The notes: generated from the letters alone by a model not told the origin. A stretch of DNA of 64,000 nt from Epiperipatus broadwayi (GCA_028023455.1 JAQFVV010006305.1:3213001-3277000); one strand, 5' to 3'. Positions 25,250 through 40,068 are shown, numbered from the stretch's first letter. Program-made: numbers and translations.

Positions 25250-25860
25250 TTTTTTTTCAAATAATGCTTTTATGAAATTCATGAAATGATGCAAGGATTA
25301 TTAAATATAGGACTAAAGATAAATATTAAAAAGATTAAAAATGTTTAATGCATTTTCTCATAGAAAATAAAAATTGATAAATATGAATTAAAAGACGTTA
25401 ACAACTACAAAATACAATGATCATATTATTAGTATAGATAAAAGTATAATGGACAAAATTAATCATAAAATTTAAACTTGGAGAGAGTGTGTTTGGTAGA
25501 AACAATTTAATATTAAAAAGAAATATGCTTATTTGTTTGAAAAAAAAAAGTTAAATGTATGTTTTACCAGTTCTTACTTCTGGATCTGAGAGTTGGACAT
25601 TTAACAGAAAAACCATGCAGTAACTTCATATCATTTGATGAAGTAAGTAAAGTTGTATATTAAGAGTAGTAACAAGAAAGGATCAAAAATAAAATTTATG
25701 GGTGAGAGGGCAAATAAATATTGACATCTAAGACAGAAATGGAGTTGGCTCGAATGTATTTGAAAAGGATATGATAATAAATAAACAGTTGAAGATTTAA
25801 ATTGGATTTCAAAAGACAGTATGAGATGTAAAGAGGGATAGTTAACTTGATTTTTTGATT
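25250..25860 (+). pseudogene. Decayed RTE-like LINE, C-terminal part of ORF2
   Basis: Translations in shifting plus frames recover ordered pieces of the reverse transcriptase C-terminal region: GLKINIKK near 25310, a KYELKDVNNYK-like block near 25380, LKKKV near 25540, PVLTSGSESWTFNRKTMQ at 25567-25620, and DRIKNK near 25683. The ...VLT(Y)GSETWT... block followed by a KTMQ-like helix is typical of RTE-type and related LINEs. Many stops and frame changes make it a relic. The catalytic polymerase motifs lie upstream and are not present. Confidence 0.6.
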
Positions 25861-26254
25861 ATAAAGTCAGATAAAAATAATTTCATTATCTCAATTCATT
25901 TGTAAAGAATAATTTTTATAACATTTTTATTATCAATAGTTTAAAATATATTTTTAAATATTACATTATATGTGTTTGATTATTGTTATGACGTAACAGG
26001 AAAAAGTTATAATCAAAATAGAATAATAAATGTATAAAAAATAGCTCAAGATCTAATAATACTTATCACAATTAATAACTGAAACACACAGGCTTGTTAT
26101 ATCCCTGTGTCTATATATGTAATATATAGGATGTATACCCTATATATTATCACAATTAAGTAATTTTTTGAATGAATTGTTGTGATTGTATATATGATCT
26201 TCTTCTGCTTTCATTTTAGATGAAGACAGAAGTTTTAAATATATGTATTTTTTA

Positions 26255-26340
26255 ACCTACCATCGGTCGATATTTTGAGAGAGACAACACAGTGCGCAAC
26301 CAGTTGCGGATGAATCTCTCCAACGCACTTTAAAACACAC
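26255..26340. other. CpG-containing structured island
   Basis: A short stretch with several CpG sites stands out from the AT background. It can fold: GAGAGA pairs with TCTCTC, and inside it GCAAC-CA-GTTGC forms a small hairpin. A competing stem GTGCG/CGCAC is also possible. I do not recognise it as a known RNA. It may be an old repeat or a conserved non-coding piece. Confidence 0.35.
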
Positions 26341-26706
26341 AAATTTCTCAAGTTATTTTATAGTGTAAATCTCAGATAACGAATGAAATTAATGACAATA
26401 ATAATAATTAGTAACTTATAATAATAATAATTATTATTAACTTAATAGAATACTCTTATTAGATTACAATTATGGAGTTTGAAACTTCTTTTCTGAGGAA
26501 TTCATGTTATAAGCTTAGATATCTTAAAACTTTAAATACTAACTCAAATTTCAATATTTTAGCTGTATCTCAGGTTCACATTATACTTAACATAAAATGA
26601 TAATTATACTAGGTATTCCAAAATTCTCATATGCAATATTTATTTAAGTTGTAAATAAAACATTTTATATCGTCTTTATAATTTTATTCTTGATATCTGC
26701 AATCAA
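26341..26706. other. AT-rich non-coding sequence
   Basis: Short TAA runs near 26396-26440. Nothing else is supported. Confidence 0.5.
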
Positions 26707-26835
26707 ATATGAAAAGCAGTCAAGCGTTGGTGATCGAGAGGTCAGCACAGCTGCTTTACAAGCAGTTGTCCCGGGTTTGCGAGTTCGCTTCTCGGCTGAA
26801 GCATTGACACATTAAAAAAAATATATATGAAAGCA
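26707..26835 (+). mobile_element. tRNA-derived SINE
   Basis: A ~90-nt tRNA-like head (26719-26808) is followed by an A-rich tail. Visible parts are an A box TGGTGATCGAGAGG, an anticodon arm GCTGC-TTTACAA-GCAGT with anticodon TAC (tRNA-Val-like), a B box within CGAGTTCGCTTCTCG, and GTCAA/TTGAC ends pairing like an acceptor stem. Near-identical flanks ATATGAAAAGCA (26707) and ATATGAAAGCA (26825) look like target duplications. The extra length and imperfect T arm argue against a working tRNA gene. Confidence 0.6.
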
Positions 26836-28153
<1,318 letters not shown>

Positions 28154-30250
28154 TATAAATAGTTACACATACTCTCATTTGTATAATTAAAAATATTTAT
28201 TATAATAAATAATGTATGTAAACTCACAAAATATGATGATATAACAAAATTACATATTATATTTTATATGCTATTTAAATTTCATACACAGACTTTCAGA
28301 CACTCTACATGTTCACATATACCAAGTTTTAAAGACTGTTTCACTGAGTACAACAATTTTATGTATCATATCAAATACTAACCAGAAAAACTCTTAATAA
28401 TTATTAAAATAAAATATTTACCTGTATATATATATATATATTTTTAAAAACCTTTTACATATATTTTTTCTTGCAGCAAATGTCATCATAAATATCCCTG
28501 CAATATTGTATAAAATATTCAAGAAATAACCATGCCATATAAAATTACAATGAACTAATACCAATAATAAAATTTAAATTTATAAAACATTTTTATACAT
28601 GCTAGACTTTTACCCATTAAATTAACTGAAAAAATTAAATACTTCCCATAATGAGAATGAATCAATTTTAAACAAAAAGTCCATTTTGTTTGTCTTGTTA
28701 TCTGAAATACCATGACAGTCTTTTATTATGGTGGCCCAAAAGAAATACATACATACACATATCACACTTCACATTAGGAATTCCTTAAATATTGTCTGCA
28801 TCTACAATTTAATTCAATAAAACGATGTGTTGGATTGCCTAGAACAGATTAATAAATAGAAAAATAAGTCCATCACAAGTTTTTCATTACTTAATTAATC
28901 TTTAAATATAAAGTAAATTTGAAATACTTTTTTTTAGTTGAATAGCAAAAATAAATCAACAATCAATAAGTAGATTATTTCTGGATACTTGATGACTACT
29001 ACTAATATCTTTTATTGACATTGTCTAAAAGATAAAAAATATCAATAAAGTCTTTTTAAAGATTTTAAGAGTCAATTTTAATAACTTTTTCCTCCATTAA
29101 ATTTATGAAAAGCACTTTGAAGATATCACATTTTATCTTCATTTTAATATTGGTTGAGACTCTAAGATAATTCATCTTTTATTCTTTTTTTAAATAAAAA
29201 GAATATAGCTTTAGCTTTGATTTCTAATAAGAGAAACTGCAACAACTTTTTTTATATTAATAATGCCCCAAATAACTTATTGGTATTAAAAGTTAGAATT
29301 AATGAAGTCATAATCAATAATTTAATACTTTGTATAATCTAATGTCAGTTTTAAAATATACATGTTAGATATTAGAATTAATGAGTAATAACCAAAAGTT
29401 CAAATCAACTAATAATTTTACAATAACACAGCTTCTGGTAAATTTTCAGTTTCAATGTCTTTGTCATTTCTTTTAAATAATGTGAAATTAGCATTCTTTC
29501 ATGTCTATCATTAAATGCATGGTTTAACATATACTATAGGAAGAGTAATATAAGGATAACTATTAATTTTTTATCCATTCATTCAGATAATTCAACTTGA
29601 AAAATAAAGATGAAAATAAAAGTGAATTTTAATACCAACTTCTTTTCTTTTTTAATTTCAACACCAATTTTATTTTCAAAAATCTCCTTTTATAAACTTG
29701 TGCATGTGAATATTTTACCATATTATTTCCAAGTGATAATACCATTGTCCAATTGAATTTAAAATACTAGAGCTGGGACATTCAACACTAGCATAAAGCT
29801 GACCCTTTTAATTAATTTAATCTTGCCTTTCTAGTTAAAGAAACTACATAATCATATTTGTCCAGACAGTTGCATAATTATCTTTAGGAAAAAGAAAAAA
29901 TATTTAATTTAATATATTAATATATTTATATTAAAACACACTTTTGATTAATTAAATACCTTTTTATTTAAAATATTTATTAACTTTATTTTACTTGACA
30001 GTTCCTCCTCCTCCTCCTCCTTTTTCTTCTTCTTCATTCAATACTGTTATAAAGTATTATTTTCATTTTTTAAAATAATTAATACTTTTATTAATTCTCA
30101 ACCTTACTTTACACACAAGCATTTAAACATTACACATGTATTTCAGGAAATTATAATCTATTTTTAAATAATAATAATTCAGCTACTTAATATAATTTAT
30201 TAAATCCAAAACTTCTAATTTTATTTAAATATCCAGATAACTAACACTTA
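28154..30250. other. AT-rich non-coding sequence before the LINE
   Basis: About 2.1 kb with no supported gene. A CCT/CTT-rich polypyrimidine run lies near 30002-30036. Part of the right end may be the LINE 5' UTR, but I could not find its start or a left target duplication. Confidence 0.45.
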
Positions 30251-30650
30251 ATGGACTCTGATTCAGATGGAATTATGCTAACAAATTATTCTTATACTCG
30301 CACAAAAATCCAAAAAAAAAAAGGCAGGGAGAAGTGATAGGAATTTTATTGAAAAATCACATTCAATGACTTCTGAGGATTTGTCAGACTCAAATAAAAG
30401 TTCTTCTGGAAATGAATTGTGCAAAACAAATGTCAAGAGCAAAAAACTTAAAGCTGACAATCTGAAATTAACATTAATTAAATTTCAGATGTCTGACATC
30501 ACTTCTAAAGGGAATTCAAACATGGACAAGATTTCTACAAAAAAAGTCACTCCTCAAACACTTATGGTTAGTGAACATAATATTAATATTGCAGATAACC
30601 TTGATAAAAACATGAGAAGATTGAAGAATCGACACTCATACTCTAAATGA
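30251..30650 (+). pseudogene. LINE ORF1, one-base frameshift
   Basis: A Met at 30251 (MDSDSDGIMLTNYSY) opens a frame that breaks in a run of 11 A at 30312-30322. The downstream frame continues from there to the stop at 30650, as if one A had been gained. The product would be ~133 residues, polar and lysine/serine-rich, with no zinc knuckle or clear coiled coil. It probably binds element RNA, judged only by its position before ORF2. Confidence 0.6.
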
Positions 30651-30718
30651 TTTTTTTTATATATACAAAATATCTAGACTCAAGCTAATTCTTATAATTT
30701 TTTTTATATATATATTGA

Positions 30719-33700
30719 ATGAAATTAAAAATATTTGGCTTAAATGTCCGTGGGCTTAACTGTGATAAAAGAGTTGATGCTCTTGCTCACTGGACAAAAA
30801 AGTTTTTGCCTCATTTAGTTGGTTTGGGAGAGACAAAATTACATATTAATTCAAATCAAAAGATAATTGACAAATTGCACAGATTAGGCTACTTTCATTA
30901 TTCTACATCTAATAGCCCATCAGCTGGGGTTGCTCTTCTTATTCCTTTCCAATCTCTGATACAAAATTTCAGAATTAGCTTTTTAAACTCTAATTTAATA
31001 TTTATAACCATTTATATAAACTCTTTCAAATTCAATGTAGTTTTTCTCTACTTAAACAAAGATATTGGGCTCATTCATAATCAAATACATCTCATTAATT
31101 TAGGACTTATCTCAAATCCTTTTCCTACAATTCTTCTTGGAGACTTCAACCCAACTTATGACTGTTTCAATTCAAAATTTTTACACCGTCTAAATTCTCA
31201 TTTCATGTGTGCACAGGGTTTTTTCCCACATGATGCATGTTCATTTTATACAAAGAAATTTTCTTCTCTTATAGACCTATTATATTACTCTCTGGAACTG
31301 CACTTCTTCATCAATCCATCTTTACAACCATTACCTTTCTCTGATCATCATGCTATTATGCTTGATCTTACATTAGACTTACCCCATCAAACTTATGTAC
31401 ACCTTAAATCTACAATAAGAATTTTGCTAAAATCTGCTATACCAGAGGCGATTATCTCTGAAGCTTATATTTTTTCAAAAAAATAGACATCATAGCTCTT
31501 CCATCAGCTGAATCTTGGTTTGCTTTTATAAATATTCTTAGTTCTTTGATTTCTCATTACACCAGAAAGAATAAAGGGCCGATTGGGTTACTTAAGAAAG
31601 TAGATAGCTTAATTATAACATTGAAAGATATACCCCCAACACCAGCATCTGTACAGGTTATTATTGACCTGAAGCAACAATATGTAGAGATGCACCAAAT
31701 CCTAATAGACTATCTGTCTACTAAAAAGGCTAGGCTTTACCTCTCTAAACCTCATAACTTCTCAAGGGGATATATAAGGTGGGCTATGGGTTTTCAAAGT
31801 CAGTCTAAAATTCCATCAGCAATCACAGTGAATAATATATTTTTCTCGGGTAATGGCATGATTTTACAAATTTTAAATCATTATAAATGCAACCTAGTAG
31901 ATGTTTCACAGAATTTGGTGCTTGATACATCTATATATTCTTGTGAGACAATTCATGGTATATGCAATGATGATATTAGAGCTAAAGTCTCATCTATGCC
32001 TGATAAAATACACCCTGGAATCCATGGAATACCAAAATTCATGTTAAAACATCTTGAAGCCTTCACAATACCAATAGTGAGTAGAATGATTGAACTACAT
32101 GCTTCAGATCCCCTTACAATTGATCAACTCTATCCCATTGCAATGGTCCCATTTCTTAAGAGTGCTATTATCCCATCGCCTCTGGAGAACCTTAGACCAA
32201 TCTCGATGACTTCATTGATTATTAAACTGGTTGAAGCAATTATCAAAGATAAAATTCAAAATTTTATTCTGCCATTTATCTCCAGTTTTCAATTTGCAAA
32301 GAAAAGTAGTTCCACAGCTGAGGCACTCTGCCTATTCAGATTAATTACAGATTATACAAAAAAATAAAAAGTCAAAGCCAATAGTTGTCCAACTTGATAT
32401 TTCAGCTGCTTTAGACTCAATCAGAATTCCTCAACTAATACATCTTCTAAGTGGTCTGAACATTCCTACAGGTATAATGAACATCATTACTAACCTTCTA
32501 TTAAACAGACATATTGCAATTTCATTAATTGGCAAAATTTCAAACTCATTCACACCTACCAAGTTGATTCCACAGGGCTCTCCTCTTAGTCCTCTACTTT
32601 TCATTTTATATATTAAATCCATTCCTTAAATCTTTAGAGATGAATCTTCCTGGATTGTACATTCCTGGTATCAATAAATCCATTCAGCACATATCCTACA
32701 TGGATGATGTGGCAGTGTTCTTACCATATAGAAAGTTCATACCAAAACTAATTCAAATTATGGACAATTTCACCATAGAGTCAGGTCTTGCATTTAACCT
32801 TAGAAAATCTGCTGTATGGAGACTTTCATCTGGAAAATCCATTCCATTCCTTTTCACAGCTATGCCACAAAAATTTTTGGGCTTACCAATGATTCTCTTT
32901 CAGGCAGCAATGATGAATTTAATACAAGACACTATCATGAATTCTGCAAGAAAAATAATTGATTCACTTTCAAAAGTTTATACATCATTATTGGCAAAAG
33001 CAGCCCTTCTCAACATGTTACTGTTCCCCAGAATTGCTTACTACATGCCGTTCATTAAATTTTCATCAAAATTTATCCAGAATATAAACTCTCTTTGCTC
33101 TAGATTAACGTGGGAGGGTAAAACTGTTGCTATTAGCCTAAGAAGAGTGCAGAGACCAACAAGACTTAATGGCTTGTCACTGCATTCACTTCAGGTTCTT
33201 TGTCTACAGAAATCAAATAAACTCATTATAAGACTTAATGAGATTTTTCCTGATGACTCACCTTTTCTATCAATTCATGCTACAGATACTTCACCTCCAA
33301 TTAATGATGGTTGGCTGACACAAGTCTTAATTGACATTGCAAAAATTCTCACACCTTTAACTCAAATAAAACCAATGAAACTTCATTATTGGGATGCCTA
33401 TCTTCTTATTTTTTCAACAATTATCCTAGATCATAACATTCTCACCTGTACAAACTTTGCCATTATAAAGAAATATAAAAGATGTAATCTAGAGCCAAAA
33501 TATTTGGACTTTCTTCTAAAGCTAAATCTCAATGCCCTTCCAACAAGCCACTTTCTTGTGATGTATAGAGGTTTTTCATCTTTGGACCCTGTTTGCTCAT
33601 TCTGCCATAGAGAGGTCGATACCATATTTCACATTTTCAACGATTGTTCCTCTCTTCAGGGCTATAGAATATTGATTAATCAAATTTATACATCAAAACA

Positions 33701-33941
33701 TCCAATTATCAACACACTCATAGAAGGTTTTGCTTATGGGGATTTTGCAATTATAAGAAGTGCAACTTTCATCACTTTCTGTCTATGGTTTGTCAGATGC
33801 TTCCTAATCTCCAAGTCAGTTATATCTGATCCAACATTAATTTTTTTACAAAAATTAAAAGATATCAAAGAAAAATATTTGAAGTTAGCTCCTCACTTTA
33901 TAGTAAATTCCACATGGAATCTTATTAATATTGGACATTAA
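30719..33941 (+). pseudogene. LINE ORF2: endonuclease-reverse transcriptase, three frameshifts
   Basis: This frame of ~1070 codons nicks target DNA and copies element RNA at the nick. Segment 1 (30719-31486) is an exonuclease-endonuclease-phosphatase domain with catalytic residues visible: N9 in LNVRGLN, E38 in GETK, GDFN at 141-144 and SDHH at 208-211. Segment 2 (31546-32367) carries the start of the polymerase (LRPISMTSLIIKLVEAII). A third stretch (32368-32620) carries motif A (QLDISAALDS) and motif B (QGSPLSPLLF). Segment 4 (32640-33941) has motif C YMDD at 32697-32708 and a CX2CX8HX4C zinc motif (residues 319-336). The frame changes near 31480, 32360 and 32615, each time at a run of A, involve one base. 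No RNase H domain is seen. Confidence 0.85.
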
Positions 33942-34030
33942 GTAATTTAATGGTTTATAAATGTATTTTATTTTATAATTTTTTCTTTTATTGTAAACAT
34001 AGTTGAATAAACCTGTTTTTGATAAAAAAC

Positions 34031-35546
34031 ATAAATATTCAAATTTTAAATTAATAAATACATGTTTTAAACAGACTCCATCTCTAGTGCGAAGAAGAAT
34101 TGGAGTATAAGCGCCTGAGAGTTACAATCTATATATGACAAATAATCATGGAACTATACATTTAATTTAAATCATTAAATGACAAAAACATACAGTAAAG
34201 ATAAATGTTATTTAACTTTTGATCCTTTAACAAATATTCTCTTCCTCACTCTTTTTTTAAAATACTTAAAATAATTTACATATAAATTTGATGAGGTTTT
34301 AATATATTTTTGAGTTTTATTCTAGAAAATGTTACAGCTTGAATAATTAATAGGAAAAACATTAATCTTTTTTTTTTAATTTTACAAACTTATTTGAAGA
34401 GAAAAATAAATAAGCAAAATTTTTTTATAGTCTTTTCTTTTCATTTTTACTTAAACTATTACAAAATCTAAAAAATAAATTTAAAAATTATTTCAATATG
34501 TTAGTTAAGCATTACATAATACAAGAATCGATATTTTATATAGATAAATCTTAAGCAACAGCTTGTCAAATCCTACATGGAATGTTACATAAAAATCTTA
34601 TTGACAATAAATATTTTCTCATCGATTTTGGTTTTTATCTTGGATTCCTTAGAATAATAACATGCTTTTTGAAAAATGATTAAACATATATGCGCTTGTT
34701 TAAATTTTTAATACATTTAATGTAAAAAGAAAAACAAAAAGAAAAACATCATTATTAGCTATCATTAATAAATTAGTATGCCATTCTAATTCCAGAAGAC
34801 AAAATGACAATATAAAACTAATTTAAAGCACAAATACATTTACATAAATTAATGGCTAGTCTTTTGTTCATTTACTTGACATTATGCAATGCTATCCTTC
34901 AATTTTTCTGCAAAGAACTTATTTTTTTTAAAGACTTAAACACTTTTTTGATTGTAGCTCTCTAATATATTATACCCATAGCGTTATATTTTCAATAAAA
35001 ACAACTGATATTGTATGTTTTTAGAGTTATCTTTGAAAAAAGTATGTATATTTTAAATATGATTTTTCTTCCCACATAAAAAATCAAGCACTTTTTGGAA
35101 AATCTGTTAGTATTCACTTACTAAGTTGCCGTAATATATTTAAAATTTTATAAAACATTCTAAAGAGTATCTGTGTCTTACTCCTATAAAATAAATTGGA
35201 GAAAAATAAGTCAGGTACACATGCAGTTTAGCTTTAATAGTTATACCAGGATGAAATAGCATATCTCTTAACAGAATAATTGTACCAGCACTCTATTGGA
35301 GTCAATGTTGCACATCATCATCTGTCTTTTATCTAAAACATTATTGGGATGTTTAAATTGATACATGTTCTTAAGATGATAATCGTCCAAATTATAAGTT
35401 GTTAATAATATGCTAATGCAGTGAAGGTGAAACTATTCCACATAACAATTTATTTAGGCTGAGTGCTTTCAGAGTTTTGTTACTCCATACACATAGCCTT
35501 GTAGATTGTCAACATAATTATAAACAAATATATACAAAAATATTTT
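34031..35546. other. AT-rich non-coding sequence, possibly 3' part of a PLE
   Basis: About 1.5 kb with no open frame of note. The right part lies just beyond the end of the Penelope-like coding relic, so it may include its 3' untranslated region. No clear boundary or terminal repeat was found. Confidence 0.45.
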
Positions 35547-36545
35547 TTATATTATCCATTTTCTGGAAATGGTAAAGCAAGTGTTTTTTCTATTTATAGA
35601 GTTGGTGTCACTGGTAATAAAACAAGCTTCCTTGATCTTTCTCTTGATGTCATTCCTCTCTGTACAGAATATATCAGCTTTAGAGGGCATAAATCTATGG
35701 TTAAGCTCTTGCTGATGGCTAGCAAACATAGAACTGTCTTCTTTTTTGGTTATTGCTCATGTGAATGTATATCTGTGTTGAGCCAATCTATTGCCAATTG
35801 TGGTATGAGTCTCACCATACTAAACAGAACTACACCCCATCTGAGGGCACACAATTCTATACACCACCTGGGGGGTTGCTTCAATGTTTCTTTTGTCTTT
35901 AGTATTATTGATAAGCCTATTGGTGTTTGGAGGGATTCTAAATCCCAGTTTGAATTCTTTACGTAAAGTTTTACTAAAGTTTTTTTCCCCACTGCAGAAA
36001 TGTATGACACAGTTAGGTATTGTCTATCTTATTTTTTATTGTTTTGATAAAGTCTTTTATGAAAGCATTCAATCCTGTTGGCTGTTGTTCTATAGTTGAA
36101 ACCCACACCTATTAAATCTCTGATGTAGCTAGTGACATTGCTTTTCTTATCAGAATCTAATTTACATAGATGATGATTGCAAAATAAAAAAGCAGATAGC
36201 CCTGCAAGTTTATGTGATTTGGGGGATTTTGAGAGTGGATGGAGGTAACCTCTGATGTGCAAGGGCTTGATAATCATGCAATAACTAAGTGCAGCATTCT
36301 CTCTGTTAATCTTTAAGTCAAGATACTTAACTACATTTTGATTGTCTTCATATGTGATTTTTTAATAATTGCTTGCTGATGAAGCTATTGAGTTTTTTTA
36401 AATATTAATAATTACACCAAGTTACTTGCAGTTGCATTCAAAATATTAAAAATATTTTGTAGATCATCAGTTAAATGTTCAAACATAATATAATCATCAA
36501 CATGCTGTAAATCTAAAAAATAAAATTCTTAATTTTACTTTTAAT
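35547..36545 (-). pseudogene. Penelope-like element relic with GIY-YIG endonuclease
   Basis: Minus-strand frames give the 3' third of a PLE protein in order. Polymerase motif C appears as HVDDYIMF (~36500). Then come YLDLKINRENAALSY (~36310) and the linker block GYLHPLSKSPKSHKLAG (~36220). The GIY-YIG endonuclease follows as RIVCPQMGCSSV, a stop, and YGETHTTIGNRLAQHRYTFT (~35760-35870). Last is the C-terminal NDIKRKIKEA block (~35640). PLE proteins combine reverse transcription with a GIY-YIG nickase. Stops and frame changes show it is dead, and everything before motif C is missing. Confidence 0.82.
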
Positions 36546-39500
36546 CCACAATGGCTACAATTGGTATGATATGCTGCTATTAATTTTTTATACTTTAATT
36601 TTATAGAATTTTTAAAATTGAGCATAAGTCCATCTCAATTTTTTCCTAGTTATATCTGTATTTTGCAAAAAAAAAAAAAAAAATTAGTTTGAGTTTAGCT
36701 CACATAATATAAATTTTATATAACTTTTTTACATTAAGCAGAATCTTTAAACATAGGTAAATTTTTTCCATTATTTACAAATATGACTAATTTTTTTCTA
36801 CTTCTGTAGACAATATTATAATACTTATTACAAATAATGTTTATAATAATAACAAGCAAATTTATTTCATTATAATAAGATATTGTAAGAAAGCAATCAA
36901 ACTGAATCAAGTTAGAAGCTATTCTAAACAAAAGTAATTTTATTTCTCCATTTAACTTCACCAACACAAATCTAAATTGCATTTTGATGCCTACTTTTAA
37001 AAACAATTTTAAAATCTTACAAAAACTACTATCATAAAGATTGAAAACAAAATTGAAATTATAGCACTTCCTAATTAACATTAATTTTTATTTCAAGTGC
37101 TTCAAATTTTCTGACATTAGTAAGTCCATTTGCAATACAAATAAATAAACACTAATGAAAAGCTAACTACAAATTTTTTGCTTAACTGAATAAAATGCCT
37201 TTATCATATCAATAAAATCAAGTATATAAATCTCAAGTTGGCCTCATGACATTTAAAAACTATATCTTTAGTGATTCTTGATTTCCTAAACTATACTTAC
37301 TCTCTAGTAACCATTAGATTCAATTTAGTCAAAAACACCATTGAAAATACTTTTGCAATAGTAGATAAGAATAATACACAAAAACAATTAATATATTCTT
37401 ACTTATCTTCTTTATAAATTTCATTAATAGAAACATCACTAATATCAAGAGAAAGTCTTCATAAGTTGGTATATTTAAAAAAAAATAAACAGGTTTGAAG
37501 CTAATATATAACTACCATATCTTAAGAATCCATATTTCATATCAGAACCTGCACTGGTATTTTTGCCTTCATCAAGCAGGATATTTCTGTCAAAATCTAA
37601 CAAATAAGTAAGATGAACATTATCAGTATCACTAATTTTATATACAGGCCTTGTTAAATGCATTCTTAAGTCTCATATGTTATCTATTAATACAATCTGA
37701 TAGTGAATGAATAAAGTTAGATATTTTAAAATAATCCTGACATTTATTAGGAGTAAATCATATATTGTCATAATGTTAGACTTATTCCTGAAGATCACTT
37801 CTTTGAAGCATCATCTATCTCACTACATAATTTGGAAATATTTTTATCACTGGAATCTTATTCAGTACCATTACAACAAAATATTCTAAATGTTGTCCCT
37901 TCCACTTTCCAAACTTAATTCAGCTCAAAAATTTTAATCTGTAAAATACCCTATTTCCTTCTTGTTTTTTAAACTTGTTCATTGTTAAACTAAATCCCAA
38001 ACAAATTTATTATGACAAATATTAAAATTATTTAATATAAACTTTGTCAAGATACAAATTTCATAAATATTTTTAAAAGAAGAAAAATAAAGACAAAAAA
38101 TAAATGAATTAAAACATACCAAATAAAATATATAAGTATATAAAAAAATCTATTGTTTACAACTTAATTTTTTTAGTTTTAAATAAAAAAACTTTTAACA
38201 TTACCAAATAAACATACCTTACAACTTATTATTTTTCAGAAAACTAATTCTTAACTGACTTTAAAATCAATTTTTAAATAATTTTATAAAAGAATAGCTA
38301 TAATTATTTCCTATTCTGATATAATTCATTTAAATTAATTTATTTAGATTTGAATTTAAATAAACCATATCAGAATTAAATTACTATAAAAGTTATTAAT
38401 ACCTATTTAAACATAAAGTGTAGTATAAAAATAGGATTTATAAACATTAAATTATTTTTGAAAATTAATATATATTAGATTTATTTTGTAATGTTTCATT
38501 TTCTCTATTTCAAATTAAAAACTTAAATTTTAAAACATACATTTCTGTATATTTATTTGTGGATTTTATGTAATATATATTTGAGTATTTTATTTTTGCT
38601 TTTATTTTTTAGATATATTTCTGAAGTTATACTCTGATAAAGATTATATCAAACAATCAAAACATTGGTATGCAAATATATGTACACAAATTGTTCATAT
38701 TAAATTTATTCAGATTATAGTTTAGTGATAAACAAGTTTAAAAAAGAATGCTGTATTTTATATATTAATACAAAATAAATAATGATTAGCATATTGTGAA
38801 GTCTATAATCCTTTTATAATAATCTAGGATTCTCCATCAGCTTAGGATCTTGTCTATCTCAGTCCTGACTGAAATAATTTATTTCCAGAAATAAGTTTTT
38901 ATTTGACTAGATCTATAATTTATATAATAAGATCCATAAAGCTTGATTTATGAAATCTTATTTTGCTCCATGGATATAATCTGATTTTAATACTTATAGC
39001 ATTCAAATGAAATATTTTGTTAACTCTTATAGTTTTTCAGATTTTAATACCTCTATTTCCCCCCAGATATAACATCTTATTATATTTGATAATAAATGGT
39101 ACAATATATAAAAAAAATCATAGTCTCTATTAATTCAATGATATTTATTTATTAAAATATCTGCTAAGTTTTTATAAGCTATGTTAGTAATCAAGGAATG
39201 ATTGATTTTTATAGCCGAGTTAAAATAATGATTTCTTCCATTATACTATAACCAAGTTTATGTACTGCTTTTATAATTTATATATACTATATTTGTTTAA
39301 AATATCAAAATTTGCTAATTATAATCACTTAATTTTAATGTTACTAGCTTACGAAATATTTCAATATTTTTTTCTTTTAATTCATATAAAAAAAGTTTGA
39401 AACGACATATGTATTATTTAAAGTTTATTCATATAAATACTTGACAAAAAGTTTATTCAAACAAATTCGTTACTTAGTTCAGAGAGTTTTTTTAGTTCAT

Positions 39501-40060
39501 CATATTTATTCCCATACTGTATTGAAATGTTTAGTTGTCTAATTTTAGCTTAGATAAGATATTACAGTGATTCCCTCCCTTTCCTGTACATATATAAATA
39601 TCAATAAAGTTTAAAATTTAAAAGAAAAATTATTTTGAAATGACATAATAGTGTAAGAATCATTATCATATAACAGAAAATACCACAGCCTAGATAATTA
39701 TTTTAGGTATAATTTTAATAATCCTTCCTGACATTTCTGCAAAAAGTTATCTTCAAAAGTAATTAAAAATAAGACACCTTTATTAAATATGGTCATTAAA
39801 AACTTCTCTTAAATATATATGTTTTAAACTCATAATTTGATTGATAAAGAGAGAAAAATATTAATGTAAACTATGACCATAAAATCTTAAACCTACATGT
39901 GTCCAATAAATGTTATTAATTGCAGTCATAACTACAATATGACAAGATTAAAGATAACTACCCTGCCAATATCTAATGAAGATTAACATTGCAAGCCAAA
40001 ACACATAATAAAATTAAATATATAAACTGTTAGTTTTGTGCAGTTTTGGTTTGTGTATAT
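36546..40060. other. AT-rich non-coding sequence
   Basis: About 3.5 kb with many A- and T-runs and short random frames. No gene, RNA or longer repeat could be supported. Confidence 0.45.
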
Positions 40061-40065
40061 ATATA

Positions 40066-40068
40066 TAA

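Larger units (their letters stand above)
30251..34030 (+). mobile_element. Near full-length two-ORF LINE (L1/Tx1-like)
   Basis: ORF1 (30251-30650) is followed after 68 bp by ORF2 (30719-33941) and a short 3' UTR ending in AATAAA and an A-rich tail. ORF2 has the order endonuclease, reverse transcriptase, zinc motif. LNVRGLN near its start and the overall order are typical of the L1/Tx1 group. That assignment is inferred without a tree. Four single-base frame breaks are the only obvious damage, and key catalytic residues are present. Confidence 0.85.

Noticed and set aside
36366-36377. CTGATGA motif in the PLE region, a possible hammerhead since PLEs can carry them
   Set aside because: It falls within Penelope-like coding sequence, and the rest of the ribozyme core is absent.
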